Below are positions 49,210-58,452 of a stretch of 64,000 nucleotides of DNA, piece after piece (positions within the stretch are counted from its first letter, which is position 1; every line of letters begins with the position of its first letter). The notes beneath the pieces were generated by a model. It did no database searches. It was not told the origin of the DNA and saw nothing but the letters and a program-made list of their open reading frames with translations. The stretch is taken from positions 62,001-126,000 of the forward strand of contig JBAOHO010000009.1 in assembly GCA_037045355.1 (NCBI GenBank). Reading direction: 5' to 3'. Made by a program: the position numbers and the translations under genes. The stretch is from Candidatus Nanopelagicales bacterium (GTDB lineage: Bacteria; Actinomycetota; Actinomycetes; S36-B12; GCA-2699445).

Positions 49210-50433
49210 ATGCCATCCGTGGGGCGACGCTCGGGAGCGCCGGCGCTGCGCCGCAGCCACGTGGACCTCACCCAGCGGCCCTTCATCGTCATCTGGGAGG
49301 CCACGCGGGCCTGCGCCCTCGCCTGCCGCCACTGTCGCGCCACCGCGGTCCCACACCGGGACCCTGCGGAAATCGGCACCGCGGAGGCGTGCGCACTCAT
49401 GGATGAGGTCGCGCGGTTCGGCACGCCACCACCGTTCTTCGTCATCACCGGTGGCGACCCGTTCGAGCGTCCGGACATCCTCGAACTGGTGTCGTACGGA
49501 TCCAACATCGGACTGCCTGTTGCGGTGTCTCCTTCGGGCACCGAGGCGTTGAACCCGAAGAACCTCGCCGAGGTGTATCAAGCGGGTGCTCACGCCATCT
49601 CCTTGAGCATCGACGGTGCCACCGCACGCACGCACGACGCGTTCCGCGGGGTGAGCGGCAGTTTCGATCTGACCATGCGGGGCTGGCGCCAAGCGCGAGA
49701 ACTGGGTCTGAAGGTTCAGATCAATACGACTGTGACCCCGGACAACATCGCCGAGTTGCCCGACATCTTGAACGAGATTCACGAGCAGGGGGCACTGACC
49801 TGGTCGTTGTTCTTCCTCGTACCTACCGGGCGCGGTGAGCATCTGCGACAGATCAGTGCCCAGCAGGCCGAGGATGTCCTCAACTTCTGTTACGACGCGG
49901 ACAAGCTCGTCTCCCTGAAGACCACGGAGGCACCGGCATTCCGGCGGGTTTGCGTCCAGCGCACGATTTGTGAAGAACACGGACTCGATCCGGTGGTGGA
50001 GCTCGGGCTGGGCCGCGACTACCTGTATCTGCGCGAGCGTCTGCAGCAGATCGCTCCGAATCGGACCGGTACCGGGCGGCTGCGGCGCCCGCCGTTGCAG
50101 ATCAGCGCCGCCCGAGGGTTCGTGTTCATCTCCCACACCGGTGACGTGTATCCGAGCGGTTTCCTCCCGCAGTCGGCCGGGAACATCCGCCAGGAGTCGC
50201 TGACCGACATCTACAGGTCGTCCGAACTCTTCGTGGGGCTGCGCGACCCGGACGCGCCACGGGGACGTTGTGGACAGTGTGAGTTCCGTCGGGTGTGCGG
50301 AGGGTCGCGACCGCGGGCTTATGGCGCCACGCGTGACATGTTCGCCGACGACCCCCTGTGTTCGTACCAACCGCACTCCTTCGGGCATTCGCAGGCCGTC
50401 GCAGATGCGGTCACCCGCGGGTCGGCGGGGTGA
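49210..50433 (+). CDS. Radical SAM/SPASM protein (TIGR04053-like, NirJ/AhbD relative)
   Basis: A 407-residue radical SAM enzyme. The [4Fe-4S]-SAM motif is ACALACRHCRA (CxxxCxxC), and the GGDPFERPD motif follows. The C-terminal SPASM part has CGQCEFRRVCGGSRPRAYGAT and DDPLCSYQP, the cysteine pattern of the heme-biosynthesis enzymes NirJ and AhbD and of the uncharacterised TIGR04053 family. The substrate is unknown. It follows DUF2249 directly under a Fe-S-type regulator, which suggests a redox, NO or heme-related role. Confidence 0.88.
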   Translation: MPSVGRRSGAPALRRSHVDLTQRPFIVIWEATRACALACRHCRATAVPHRDPAEIGTAEACALMDEVARFGTPPPFFVITGGDPFERPDILELVSYGSNIGLPVAVSPSGTEALNPKNLAEVYQAGAHAISLSIDGATARTHDAFRGVSGSFDLTMRGWRQARELGLKVQINTTVTPDNIAELPDILNEIHEQGALTWSLFFLVPTGRGEHLRQISAQQAEDVLNFCYDADKLVSLKTTEAPAFRRVCVQRTICEEHGLDPVVELGLGRDYLYLRERLQQIAPNRTGTGRLRRPPLQISAARGFVFISHTGDVYPSGFLPQSAGNIRQESLTDIYRSSELFVGLRDPDAPRGRCGQCEFRRVCGGSRPRAYGATRDMFADDPLCSYQPHSFGHSQAVADAVTRGSAG

Positions 50434-50548
50434 TCGCTGCACCTCTGGCCCCATGAGTGGCCGAGTGGCCGGTGTCGCTGCGGATTCCAAGAGCTGGTTG
50501 CGGGGCTGCCGGATTGCGCCCGGCTCCCGTGGCCGTCACGATGACGGC

Positions 50549-50935
50549 ATGTTGTCAGACCTTGCCTCCGAACTGCTCGCTGCGCCGAACTTCGCCACCG
50601 TGGCCACGTTGAATGCCGATGGTTCCGTCCACCAGAGCGTGGTGTGGGTGGATACACAGGACGAAGACGTGGTGTTCTCCACGCTGCGGGGCCGGGTGAA
50701 GGAGAAGAACCTCCTTCGTGACCCGAGGATCAGTCTGTTGGTGATGGACAAGGACAATCCGTACCGTTTCGTGGCGATCCGTGGCACCGCGACCCTGGAA
50801 GACGAAGGCACCTCGGAGTTGATCCAGGCGATGGCGCAGAAGTACACGGGTCAGCCGTGGCAGGAGAAGGCGCCCGATGTCCAGCGGGTCAATGTGGTCA
50901 TCCACGTCGACCGCTGCGTGGACTACAAGCCCTGA
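50549..50935 (+). CDS. PPOX-class (F420/flavin) pyridoxamine-oxidase-like protein
   Basis: A 128-residue split-barrel protein with the PPOX F420-dependent family pattern: ELLAAPNFATVATLNADGSVHQSVVWVD, then RVKEKNLLRDPRISLLVMDKDNPYRFVAIRGTATL. Family members bind F420, FMN or heme-derived ligands. The start at 50549 fits the homology start. It lies 115 bases after the radical SAM gene and may or may not share its transcript. Confidence 0.88.
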   Translation: MLSDLASELLAAPNFATVATLNADGSVHQSVVWVDTQDEDVVFSTLRGRVKEKNLLRDPRISLLVMDKDNPYRFVAIRGTATLEDEGTSELIQAMAQKYTGQPWQEKAPDVQRVNVVIHVDRCVDYKP

Positions 50936-51087
50936 CGCGGAGTGTCAGATCCCGCATCTCCTGGGGGACTTCATGCTTCCGGATGGGACCTCTGGTTGGT
51001 CAATCGGCTGACAGCGTCGCGGCTGGTCGCGAGACTTCGCACTGGAGCAGTTTCAACGGGCGTGTGAGCCTTGCCACGGAGGTCGAT

Positions 51088-51921
51088 GTGCCATCGGATG
51101 ACGCCGCCGAGCAGCAGGAACAGACCAGGCAGAATCTCTGGGATGTCATCCAGGCCGAAGCCGCGAGGCGGATCGAGGACTTCCGGGATCCGCGCCAGGA
51201 ATGGCGTCGCCTGATCTCGGAGTTCATCGGGACGTTCTTCCTGGTTCTCGTGGCTGCCGGCGCCCCCATGGTGGGCACTTTGTATCCCGGCACCGTGGGT
51301 CTCGCCATGGCGGTCACGGCGCCGGCTCTCATGGTCCTCGCCGTCATCATGTTCATGGGCAAGGTCAGCGGCGCCCATCTGAATCCCGCCGTCACGGTCG
51401 CGTTCTGGCTGCGTGGGGACTTCCCGGTGCAGCGAGTCCCCGGCTACATCGTCACGCAGCTGCTCGGTGCCGTAGCCGCCGCCGGGCTGCTGACCTACCT
51501 GGTGCGGGTCCCAGCCACCCATGGCGGGTCTTATCCAGGAGCCGACACCACCGACTTTCAGGCGTTTGTCACCGAAGCCGTGCTCACGTTCGGTCTCGTC
51601 AGCGTGATTCTCGGAACGTCGTCGGGTGCGCAGAGCATCGGCATCATGGCTGCCGTCGGCGTCGGGTCGTACATCGCGCTGGCCGGCCTGTGGGCAGCAC
51701 CCCTGTCCGGTGCCTCGATGAACCCGGCCCGGACCTTCGGGCCGAACCTCGTGGGAGGTCACCTGGGGCCCTACTGGGTGTACGTCGCCGGTCCACTACT
51801 GGGAGCCGTCTGTGCGGTGGGACTGGCATTTGTCCTGCGCGGCAAAGGTGGTGGCCGTAAGGGTTCCCTCGCGGCGCAAGGGGCGTTGGACCCCGAGATC
51901 GCCTTCCCCGACAAGACCTGA
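51088..51921 (+). CDS. MIP-family aquaporin or glycerol channel
   Basis: A 277-residue channel. A soluble N-terminus (EQQEQTRQNLWDVIQAEAARRIEDFR) precedes six membrane segments with both NPA boxes, HLNPAVT and SMNPARTF. The residue after the second box (Arg) and the small neighbours fit the MIP fold, but water versus glycerol selectivity cannot be assigned. The start is probably the GTG at 51088 behind cggagg; the frame is open further upstream over the previous gene. Confidence 0.9.
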   Translation: MPSDDAAEQQEQTRQNLWDVIQAEAARRIEDFRDPRQEWRRLISEFIGTFFLVLVAAGAPMVGTLYPGTVGLAMAVTAPALMVLAVIMFMGKVSGAHLNPAVTVAFWLRGDFPVQRVPGYIVTQLLGAVAAAGLLTYLVRVPATHGGSYPGADTTDFQAFVTEAVLTFGLVSVILGTSSGAQSIGIMAAVGVGSYIALAGLWAAPLSGASMNPARTFGPNLVGGHLGPYWVYVAGPLLGAVCAVGLAFVLRGKGGGRKGSLAAQGALDPEIAFPDKT

Positions 51922-52056
51922 CGCCGTCCTTCTGCCCATTCCGTCCTGTCCGACTGTGGGCTTCGCCGATCGGTATGCCGACCGGATCCAAGAAACAAGA
52001 CCACCAGGTTCGGCGCTTCCTGACTCGGCCTCGATCCTTACCCCTACCATCGACGT

Positions 52057-53238
52057 GTGGCGACGAGAGACCCTGATGAGCAGCCGACTGCCGGATCGGC
52101 CAGCGCCGATCGCGACTCCGCCCCGGAGATCGACGAGCCGTCAGGCCAACTGACGGACGCCGAGGCCAAACAGAGCATCGGCGCGGGAGGCATCGATCGC
52201 AAGAAGACGATCATCGGCGCGATCGTCGCAATCGTCTTCTTGGCGATCGTCTTCACTCGTGTGATCCCCCAGATCGGTGACTACGCGGCCGCCGCCGAAT
52301 ACGTGCAGGCCATGAGCCTGGCGTCCATCGCGGGACTCGTGGCGATCGTCATCTGGTATCTCTGGGTCTACGGGTGGCCCTTCGTCGCGGCCACCCCCGG
52401 ACTGCGCTACAAACAGGGTTTCATCGTCAATCAGTCAGCCTTTGCCGTGAGCAACGGTATTCCCGGTGGGGGAGCGTTCGGGCTGGGGCTGCAGTACGCG
52501 CAGCTGACGTCCTATCAGGCGACTCCCACCGTGGCGACGGCGGCGATCACCGCGACCGGCGTGTGGAGCGTCTTCGTTACCTTGTTCCTGCCCGTCACCG
52601 GCATCGCAGCGCTGACGCTCAGTGGTGACGACGCCGGCAAGTACGTCGTCGGTGCCGTTGTGGGAGTCACCGCCCTCATCGTGATCGTGGGCCTTTTCGC
52701 CCTCATCCTTCGGTCTGAGAAGAACGCCGAGAGACTCGGTGGGTGGGCCAACACGATCGTCAACGGGGTCATTCACTGGTTCAAGAAGGACGTCACGGTC
52801 GACGTCAAGGCTCAGGTGCTGAAACTGCGCCACGACATCGTGGGCCTCGTCGAGCGTCGCTGGCATGTGATCACGCTGGCCCAGATCGGGGTCTCCTGGT
52901 CGCAGTTCGCCATCTTGTACGTCGCTCTGCTCGGCGTCACCAAGGACGTCGGCATGCCGCCGCTACTTGTCGCCTACGGCTGTTGGGCGATCTCCCAGCT
53001 GGGCATCATGATCCCCGTCACCCCTGGCGGACTGGGAACAGTCGATGCCGTGCTCATCGCGCTGCTGACCTCCTTCGGAGTCGACAGCGGCGCGGCGACC
53101 GCCGCCGACCTGGTCTGGCGGGCCTCGTCCTACATCCCACAGATGGCGATCGGGCTGATCATGATCTTCTACTGGCGCTGGGACATCCGGCACCGGGTGA
53201 AGAAGGTCGCGGACGCGACGGATCCGGTCACGTCCTGA
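52057..53238 (+). CDS. Flippase-like membrane protein (lysylphosphatidylglycerol synthase TM / UPF0104 family)
   Basis: A 393-residue polytopic protein. About 60 polar, acidic N-terminal residues are followed by eight or nine membrane segments. The conserved motifs FAVSNGIPGGGAFGLGLQYAQL and MIPVTPGGLGTVDAVL are the paired GGxG signatures of the UPF0104/AglD-like flippase family. It lacks the C-terminal synthetase domain of MprF. A lipid or polyprenyl-linked substrate is likely. It starts at a GTG. Confidence 0.87.
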   Translation: MATRDPDEQPTAGSASADRDSAPEIDEPSGQLTDAEAKQSIGAGGIDRKKTIIGAIVAIVFLAIVFTRVIPQIGDYAAAAEYVQAMSLASIAGLVAIVIWYLWVYGWPFVAATPGLRYKQGFIVNQSAFAVSNGIPGGGAFGLGLQYAQLTSYQATPTVATAAITATGVWSVFVTLFLPVTGIAALTLSGDDAGKYVVGAVVGVTALIVIVGLFALILRSEKNAERLGGWANTIVNGVIHWFKKDVTVDVKAQVLKLRHDIVGLVERRWHVITLAQIGVSWSQFAILYVALLGVTKDVGMPPLLVAYGCWAISQLGIMIPVTPGGLGTVDAVLIALLTSFGVDSGAATAADLVWRASSYIPQMAIGLIMIFYWRWDIRHRVKKVADATDPVTS

Positions 53239-53496
53239 GCCCAGGATTCGCCGATGGTGCGCAGTAGCCGCTGGATCAGGTTGAGGCGAGTAGCCGGAGA
53301 TCCGCGGAGTTGGAGGAGCCCGGTCGCGTGATGGCTTCCCCTCCGCCACGCAACCGGGCTCGTGTGAGAATTTCAGGGCCCCTGCGGTGCCGGCACCTCG
53401 ACCGACACGCCGTTTCCACAGCCGTCGTGACCCCATCGTCATCCCCGGTCGGATCCGCGCAGTCAGATCCCCCTTCGGTCGACCTGACAGTGAGGC

Positions 53497-54528
53497 ATGA
53501 CCACCACCAACACTTTCTGCCCTGTCTCCCGCACACTCGGCCGTCACCCCGAGGAACTCCTGCCGGCCATCCCGCTGCTCATCGGTTACCGCCCGTCAGA
53601 CAGTCTCGTCTGCCTGTTCTTCGACGGCTCTGGGAGTATCGTGCTGAGTTCCCGGGTGGACTGGGACACGTGTCGCACGGCACCAGACGATGTCGTGGCC
53701 ACATTGGCGGAGCGAGCCCGCAACTGCGAGGCCAACTCCGTGCTCGTCGCCAGCATCGATGCCGTCCGTCCCGATCAGCACACCATCGCGGCCTTGGCGC
53801 TCAGCTTCCTGTCGCGTGACTTCGAGCTTCTCTGGGCGGGTGAGACATTCGACGATAGTTGGCGTGGCCTCGAATGCAGTCCAGCGTGTGGCGAGCATCT
53901 GCTCGACCGCCACCATCCCACGGTGGTCGGACTGATCGCCGATGGACTGGCCGCCGCCCCCGACCGCGACACCATCGTCGCCGAGATCGCCGAAGACCCC
54001 GGCCGACGCATCCCCGATCTGGGTACGGCGCCCACCGGTCGCCGCTTGGAATCGTGGCGCGATGACGCCATCGAGCGGATGGCGGAGTTGCTCCGCACGA
54101 CGGAACCGCTCTCTGATTCCGACGTCGACCTCGTGACGCGGGCCTGTCGGGACCTACGGGTCCGAGATGTCGTCCTGTGGCGCATCACCAACGGACCGCA
54201 TCACGGTCGCGCATTGCTCCAGCGGTGTTGGGACGTGTTCGCCGAGAGTCTGCGCCGAGCCCCCAGCGACTCGATTGCGCCTGTCGCGGCCGTCGCAGCG
54301 CTGATCGCATGGCAGCTGGGAGAAGGAACCCGCGCCATGGAATGCCTCAAGCGCGCGCGGGCGGCCGACCCCGACCATTCCCTGGCCGACCTCGTGTTTC
54401 GATGCATCGATCAGGCTCGGCCACCGTCACTGTGGCACCAGGTGATGGCAGGCCTCGATGAGGCCACCTGCCGGTACGGCCATATCGACGATCGGTTGGA
54501 TCCCCAAGAGCGTTCCGACCGGTCATGA
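53497..54528 (+). CDS. DUF4192 actinobacterial protein
   Basis: A 343-residue cytosolic protein of the DUF4192 family, with the signature opening LLPAIPLLIGYRPSDSLVCLFFDG and a conserved end ALIAWQLGEGTRAMECLKRARAADPDHSLADLV. No catalytic motif or membrane segment is visible, and function is unknown. In the 258-base gap before it I see only a possible terminator-like hairpin with cccggt/accggg arms and no gene. Confidence 0.88.
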   Translation: MTTTNTFCPVSRTLGRHPEELLPAIPLLIGYRPSDSLVCLFFDGSGSIVLSSRVDWDTCRTAPDDVVATLAERARNCEANSVLVASIDAVRPDQHTIAALALSFLSRDFELLWAGETFDDSWRGLECSPACGEHLLDRHHPTVVGLIADGLAAAPDRDTIVAEIAEDPGRRIPDLGTAPTGRRLESWRDDAIERMAELLRTTEPLSDSDVDLVTRACRDLRVRDVVLWRITNGPHHGRALLQRCWDVFAESLRRAPSDSIAPVAAVAALIAWQLGEGTRAMECLKRARAADPDHSLADLVFRCIDQARPPSLWHQVMAGLDEATCRYGHIDDRLDPQERSDRS

Positions 54529-54589
54529 CGGAACTGACGATCACCACGGTCCACTGAAGACCGCGGGTCCCATACCGCGTGCAGGGTTC

Positions 54590-54625
54590 TTGACCTCGGA
54601 AGTGGACGCACCGCTAACTGTGGGC
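54590..54625 (+). promoter_or_regulatory. Probable promoter of the metYX leader
   Basis: TTGACC at 54590-54595 is a good -35 box. A TA-rich taactg lies 18 bases downstream (54614-54619) as a weak -10. Transcription from here would start just ahead of the riboswitch. Confidence 0.45.
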
Positions 54626-54638
54626 TACCGTAAGCGCA

Positions 54639-54756
54639 GGTCATGAGTCCCAGCGACAAGCTCCGGCTAGCTGGGCAGCAACCCTCCGACCGCGGTGGGG
54701 TGCTCCGGGTGAAGACCTGGTCGATTACGACAAGCGCGGCCTTGCATCACAAGGCC
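54639..54756 (+). ncRNA. SAM-IV riboswitch upstream of metY
   Basis: The segment shows the SAM-I/IV core in order: ggTCATGAGT, CCAGCG-CAAGC, CCGGCTaGCTGG, GCAACCCTCC, CCGCGGTGGGGTGC and CCGGGTGaaGACC, then CAAGCGCGG. It is followed by the perfect hairpin ggcctt-gcatcac-aaggcc (54738-54756). This arrangement, with the downstream pseudoknot partner in place of the SAM-I P4 pattern, is SAM-IV, typical of actinomycete methionine genes. It should lower metYX expression when S-adenosylmethionine is abundant. Confidence 0.92.
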
Positions 54757-54776
54757 CACAGGTAGAGGTGGATGTC

Positions 54777-54815
54777 ATGTGTTGTTGCCGAATGACCGGT
54801 GTCGCCGGGGCCTGA
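54777..54815 (+). CDS. Polycysteine leader peptide between SAM-IV and metY
   Basis: An ATG behind agaggtgg encodes the 12-residue MCCCRMTGVAGA with three Cys codons (TGT TGT TGC) directly after the start. It lies only 20 bases after the riboswitch hairpin and 103 bases before metY. Its last codons are the left arm of a predicted hairpin (gtcgccgggg 54801-54810 with ccccgtcgac 54833-54842, one mismatch), the usual geometry of a ribosome-controlled attenuator. Cys-run leader ORFs that respond to cysteine are established in mycobacteria. Translation here is an inference. Confidence 0.68.
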   Translation: MCCCRMTGVAGA

Positions 54816-54918
54816 ACGGCGCATTACGCGTTCCCCGTCGACTCGTGCGGGCTCGATGCCTGACGTCCCTCTCTGAACATCTCAACACATTCACACACGT
54901 ATCTGGAGGAATCCCATC

Positions 54919-56244
54919 ATGAGCGAAGCCTGGTCTTTCGAAACCAAGCAGATCCACGCAGGCCAGACCCCGGACGAGGCCACCCACGCCCGAGCACTGC
55001 CGATCTATCAGACGACGTCGTACACGTTCAACGACACCACTCACGCCGCCAACCTGTTCGCCCTCAAGGAACTGGGCAACATCTACACGCGGATCATGAA
55101 CCCGACCCAAGCTGCCGTCGAGGACCGGATCGCGGCACTGGAGGGCGGGGTCGGAGCCCTGCTGGTGTCCAGCGGGCAGGCGGCGGAGACCCTGGCGATC
55201 CTGAACGTGGCCGAGGCCGGCGATCACATCGTGTCCAGCCCCAGCCTGTACGGCGGCACGTACAACCTCTTCCATTACACGCTGCCGAAACTGGGCATCG
55301 AAGTCTCGTTCGTCACCGATGCTGACGATCCGGAATCGTGGCGCGCGGCTGTGCAGCCGAACACCAAGGCGTTCTTCGGGGAGACCATCGCCAACCCGAA
55401 GAACGACATCCTCGACATCGAGGCCATTGCGGCGGTGGCGCACGACGTGGGTGTACCGCTGATCGTCGACAACACCGTTGCCACCCCCTACCTGATCCAG
55501 CCGTTGCGGTGGGGTGCCGATGTCGTGGTGCACTCCGCGACCAAGTACATCGGTGGACACGGCACGGCCATCGCGGGTGTGATCGTCGACGGCGGGACCT
55601 TCGACTACGCCCAGTACCCCGAGCGGTTCCCGAACTACAACCAGCCCGACCCGAGCTACCACGGCCTCGTCTATGCCCGTGATCTCGGCGTGGGGTCACA
55701 GTTCGGGGCGAACGTCGCGTTCATCATGAAAGCTCGGGTGCAGCTGCTGAGGGACCTGGGAACTGCCGTCGCTCCGTTCAATGCCTGGCTGTTGGCGCAG
55801 GGACTGGAGACCCTGTCCCTGCGTATCGAGCGGCACGTGCAGAATGCCCAAGCCGTCGCGCAATGGCTCACGACCCGTGACGAGGTCTTGAGCGTCAACT
55901 ATGCGGGCCTGACCAGTAGCCCGTGGTACGAACTCGGTCAGAAATACGCCCCGCAGGGGACCGGCGCTGTTCTGGCATTCGAGATCGCCGGTGGCGTCGA
56001 AGCCGGACGGAGGTTCGTGGAGGGCTTGCAGCTGCACAGCCACGTCGCCAACATCGGCGATGTTCGCAGCCTCGTCATCCACCCGGCATCGACCACCCAC
56101 TCGCAGCTCACCCCCGAGGAGCAACTGACTGCGGGTGTGACGCCCGGACTGGTCCGACTCGCGGTGGGGATCGAGCACATCGATGACATCTTGGCCGACT
56201 TGGATGCGGGATTCCGCTCCGCCAAGGCCGAGGTCCAAAGCTGA
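54919..56244 (+). CDS. metY: O-acetylhomoserine sulfhydrylase
   Basis: A 441-residue Cys/Met-metabolism PLP enzyme making homocysteine from O-acetylhomoserine and sulfide. The N-terminal SFETKQIHAGQTPDEATHARALPIYQTTSYTF and the PLP lysine motif HSATKYIGGHGTAIAG are canonical, and the length of about 440 matches MetY rather than the shorter MetB. A tctggaggaatccc ribosome-binding site precedes the ATG. It is controlled by the SAM-IV riboswitch and probably the Cys leader, and is followed by metX, which makes its substrate. Confidence 0.96.
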   Translation: MSEAWSFETKQIHAGQTPDEATHARALPIYQTTSYTFNDTTHAANLFALKELGNIYTRIMNPTQAAVEDRIAALEGGVGALLVSSGQAAETLAILNVAEAGDHIVSSPSLYGGTYNLFHYTLPKLGIEVSFVTDADDPESWRAAVQPNTKAFFGETIANPKNDILDIEAIAAVAHDVGVPLIVDNTVATPYLIQPLRWGADVVVHSATKYIGGHGTAIAGVIVDGGTFDYAQYPERFPNYNQPDPSYHGLVYARDLGVGSQFGANVAFIMKARVQLLRDLGTAVAPFNAWLLAQGLETLSLRIERHVQNAQAVAQWLTTRDEVLSVNYAGLTSSPWYELGQKYAPQGTGAVLAFEIAGGVEAGRRFVEGLQLHSHVANIGDVRSLVIHPASTTHSQLTPEEQLTAGVTPGLVRLAVGIEHIDDILADLDAGFRSAKAEVQS

Positions 56245-56260
56245 GGAGGGTGGGCTCCTC

Positions 56261-57445
56261 ATGACCACTTCCGTGGCCCCTCCCGCCAGCGGCGCCTGGC
56301 GGGAGGGGGATCCGGTGGCTTTCCGCAAGTTCGCCGACATCGGCGCGGTCGACCTCGAGTTGGGTGATGCCCTGTCGGACGTCCGAGTGGCCTATCAGAC
56401 ATGGGGGTCACTCAACGACCGCGGCGACAACGCGGTGCTGGTCGAGCATGCCCTCACGGGGGACGCTCACGTCGCGGGTGACAAAGCCCCGGGTCAGCCG
56501 ACCCCAGGCTGGTGGGACGCGGTCATCGGTCCCGGCAAGGCCCTCGACACCGACCGCTATTTCGTTGTCTGCGCCAACGTCCTGGGTGGGTGTCAAGGCA
56601 CCACGGGCCCGGCATCGACTTCCGTGGACGGTCGACCCTACGGATCACGCTGGCCCCGGATCACCATCCGCGACCAGGTCACCGTCGAAGCGCGGCTGGC
56701 CGATCATCTGGGCATCGAGTCGTTCACCAGTGTGATCGGTGGATCCATGGGCGGCATGCGGGCACTGGAATGGTTGGTCATGTACCCGGGTCGCATCCGC
56801 TCAGCCGCGCTGCTGGCAACAGCGGCAGCAGCCTCAGCCGATCAGATCGGCACCCAGACTGCGCAGATCCAGGCGATCACCAATGACCCGTCCTGGCATG
56901 GCGGTGACTACTACGACGCGCCCCGCGGTGGCGGCCCCCACCGCGGTCTCGCGCTGGCCCGCCAGTTCGCGCACCTGACCTACCGGACCGCAGGCGAACT
57001 GGATCTCAGGTTCGGCCGGGACGCTCAGCCGGGTGAGGATCCCCACACGCCGTTGGCCCGGGGTCGCGACAACGCCGCGGGGCGATACACGGTGCAGTCG
57101 TACCTCGACCAGAACGCGGACAAGTTGATCAGACGCTTCGATGCCGGCAGCTATGTCGCACTCAGTGATGCGATGTCCACGCATGACGTCGCCCGGGGGC
57201 GCGGGGCTCGGTCCGCGGTGCTCGGCCGCATCACCGTGCCGGTCAGGGTCGCGGGACTCGACAGCGACCGTTTGTACCCCCTGGCCCTGCAGCAGACCAT
57301 GGCGGATGAGATTCCGGGATGCCCAGGGCTGGACGTCATCGAGACTCCCTTCGGACACGACGGATTTCTCATCGAGTCGGAGCGAGTGGGTCACATCGTG
57401 TCCGACCTGCTCGCCTCGGTGGGTGCTGATCACGCGACGTGCTGA
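56261..57445 (+). CDS. metX: Homoserine O-acetyltransferase
   Basis: A 394-residue alpha/beta hydrolase-fold enzyme transferring acetyl from acetyl-CoA to homoserine. The nucleophile serine lies in SVIGGSMGGMRALEW and the catalytic histidine in TPFGHDGFLIE. Other markers are VEHALTGDAHVAG and NVLGGCQGTTGPAS. The ATG at 56261 follows gaggagggtggg, 16 bases after metY. With metY it forms the direct sulfhydrylation route to methionine. Confidence 0.95.
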   Translation: MTTSVAPPASGAWREGDPVAFRKFADIGAVDLELGDALSDVRVAYQTWGSLNDRGDNAVLVEHALTGDAHVAGDKAPGQPTPGWWDAVIGPGKALDTDRYFVVCANVLGGCQGTTGPASTSVDGRPYGSRWPRITIRDQVTVEARLADHLGIESFTSVIGGSMGGMRALEWLVMYPGRIRSAALLATAAAASADQIGTQTAQIQAITNDPSWHGGDYYDAPRGGGPHRGLALARQFAHLTYRTAGELDLRFGRDAQPGEDPHTPLARGRDNAAGRYTVQSYLDQNADKLIRRFDAGSYVALSDAMSTHDVARGRGARSAVLGRITVPVRVAGLDSDRLYPLALQQTMADEIPGCPGLDVIETPFGHDGFLIESERVGHIVSDLLASVGADHATC

Positions 57446-57593
57446 ACGAACGTCCGTCAACCCCTGTGCCCACCCGCTGTGGCCAATCACTCACCTCCAC
57501 GACCGCGGTTGCGGGCTGTCGGGGAACGCCCCCTACGGTGACACCGCACTTCGGTGCGAGTCGGGGGACAAGTAGGGGGAAGCGGGGGACCTC

Positions 57594-58415
57594 ATGTGGG
57601 GGAAACGGGTTGTTGGCTGCGTGGTTGCTGCCTGCCTTGTCGGACTGAGCGTTCCGGTCAAGGCGGACGACGGATCAGTGTCCGGGAACGACTCGCGTGA
57701 TGTCTTCGTCGTGGTGGGCAGCAGTGGCGGTGGCGGATCACCCGGTAGCGGCAGCGGCGGTTGCGCCGGTTCGTGCGCCCCGGTGATCGTCATCCCAGCG
57801 TGTGTCCACGGTCTGCTCGGGGTCTCGCCACAGCCGGGATCTGGCGGTTGTCTGCCGCTGCACGACTCCGACTGTGGGCCGGGGGAGCGATTCATGCAGC
57901 AGTGGACAGGGGGTGCCGGCGGTTGGATACCGGGCGGGTTCGGCTGTTACGGACCCAGCCAGGTGGTATCCGTCGCGGACATCGCTGCGATCGTCGCTGA
58001 ACGCATGGTGCATCGGGTGCCGCGACTTGAGGTGTCAGCGCAGCCCAGCGGACGTACCGTCCTGCGGATACCGGTGCTCTTCGATTCGGGGCAGCGTTCC
58101 GCGACCCACTCCTGGACGGACACCGTGGCCGGGATCACTGTGACCACCGATGTGTCGGCGACGTGGGACTGGGACTTCGGTGATGGTCGAACCATGCACA
58201 CGACGCACCCGGGCAGCACGTGGCCGGACACAACCGTGAGTCATGCCTATGACCGACCCGGAAGATACCGGGCAGAGGTGACGACCACTTGGACAGGGAC
58301 GTTCACGATTGCCGGATTGGGGGAGCAGGCCATCGATGGCCAAGTCACCCAGAATGCGAGCACGACGATTCCCGCCCGTGAGGCCGCCAGCGTGCTGCGG
58401 CCCCTGGACCGCTGA
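57594..58415 (+). CDS. Secreted protein with PKD-like fold
   Basis: A 273-residue exported protein. A signal peptide (KRVVGCVVAACLVGLSVPVKA) is followed by a Gly/Ser-rich linker, a cysteine-rich segment (GGCAGSCAPVIVIPAC...GGCLPLHDSDCGPG) and a PKD-type beta domain (WDWDFGDGRTMHTT...VSHAYDRPGRYRAEVTTTW). Related Gly-rich and PKD proteins are common in actinobacterial surface loci next to secretion genes; no function is assigned. The preceding 148-base gap ends in a G-rich leader (ggggg motifs) just before the ATG. Confidence 0.78.
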   Translation: MWGKRVVGCVVAACLVGLSVPVKADDGSVSGNDSRDVFVVVGSSGGGGSPGSGSGGCAGSCAPVIVIPACVHGLLGVSPQPGSGGCLPLHDSDCGPGERFMQQWTGGAGGWIPGGFGCYGPSQVVSVADIAAIVAERMVHRVPRLEVSAQPSGRTVLRIPVLFDSGQRSATHSWTDTVAGITVTTDVSATWDWDFGDGRTMHTTHPGSTWPDTTVSHAYDRPGRYRAEVTTTWTGTFTIAGLGEQAIDGQVTQNASTTIPAREAASVLRPLDR

Positions 58416-58452
58416 GGTGGCGCTGCGTGCCCCCGCCGCCTACCGTGGGCGC

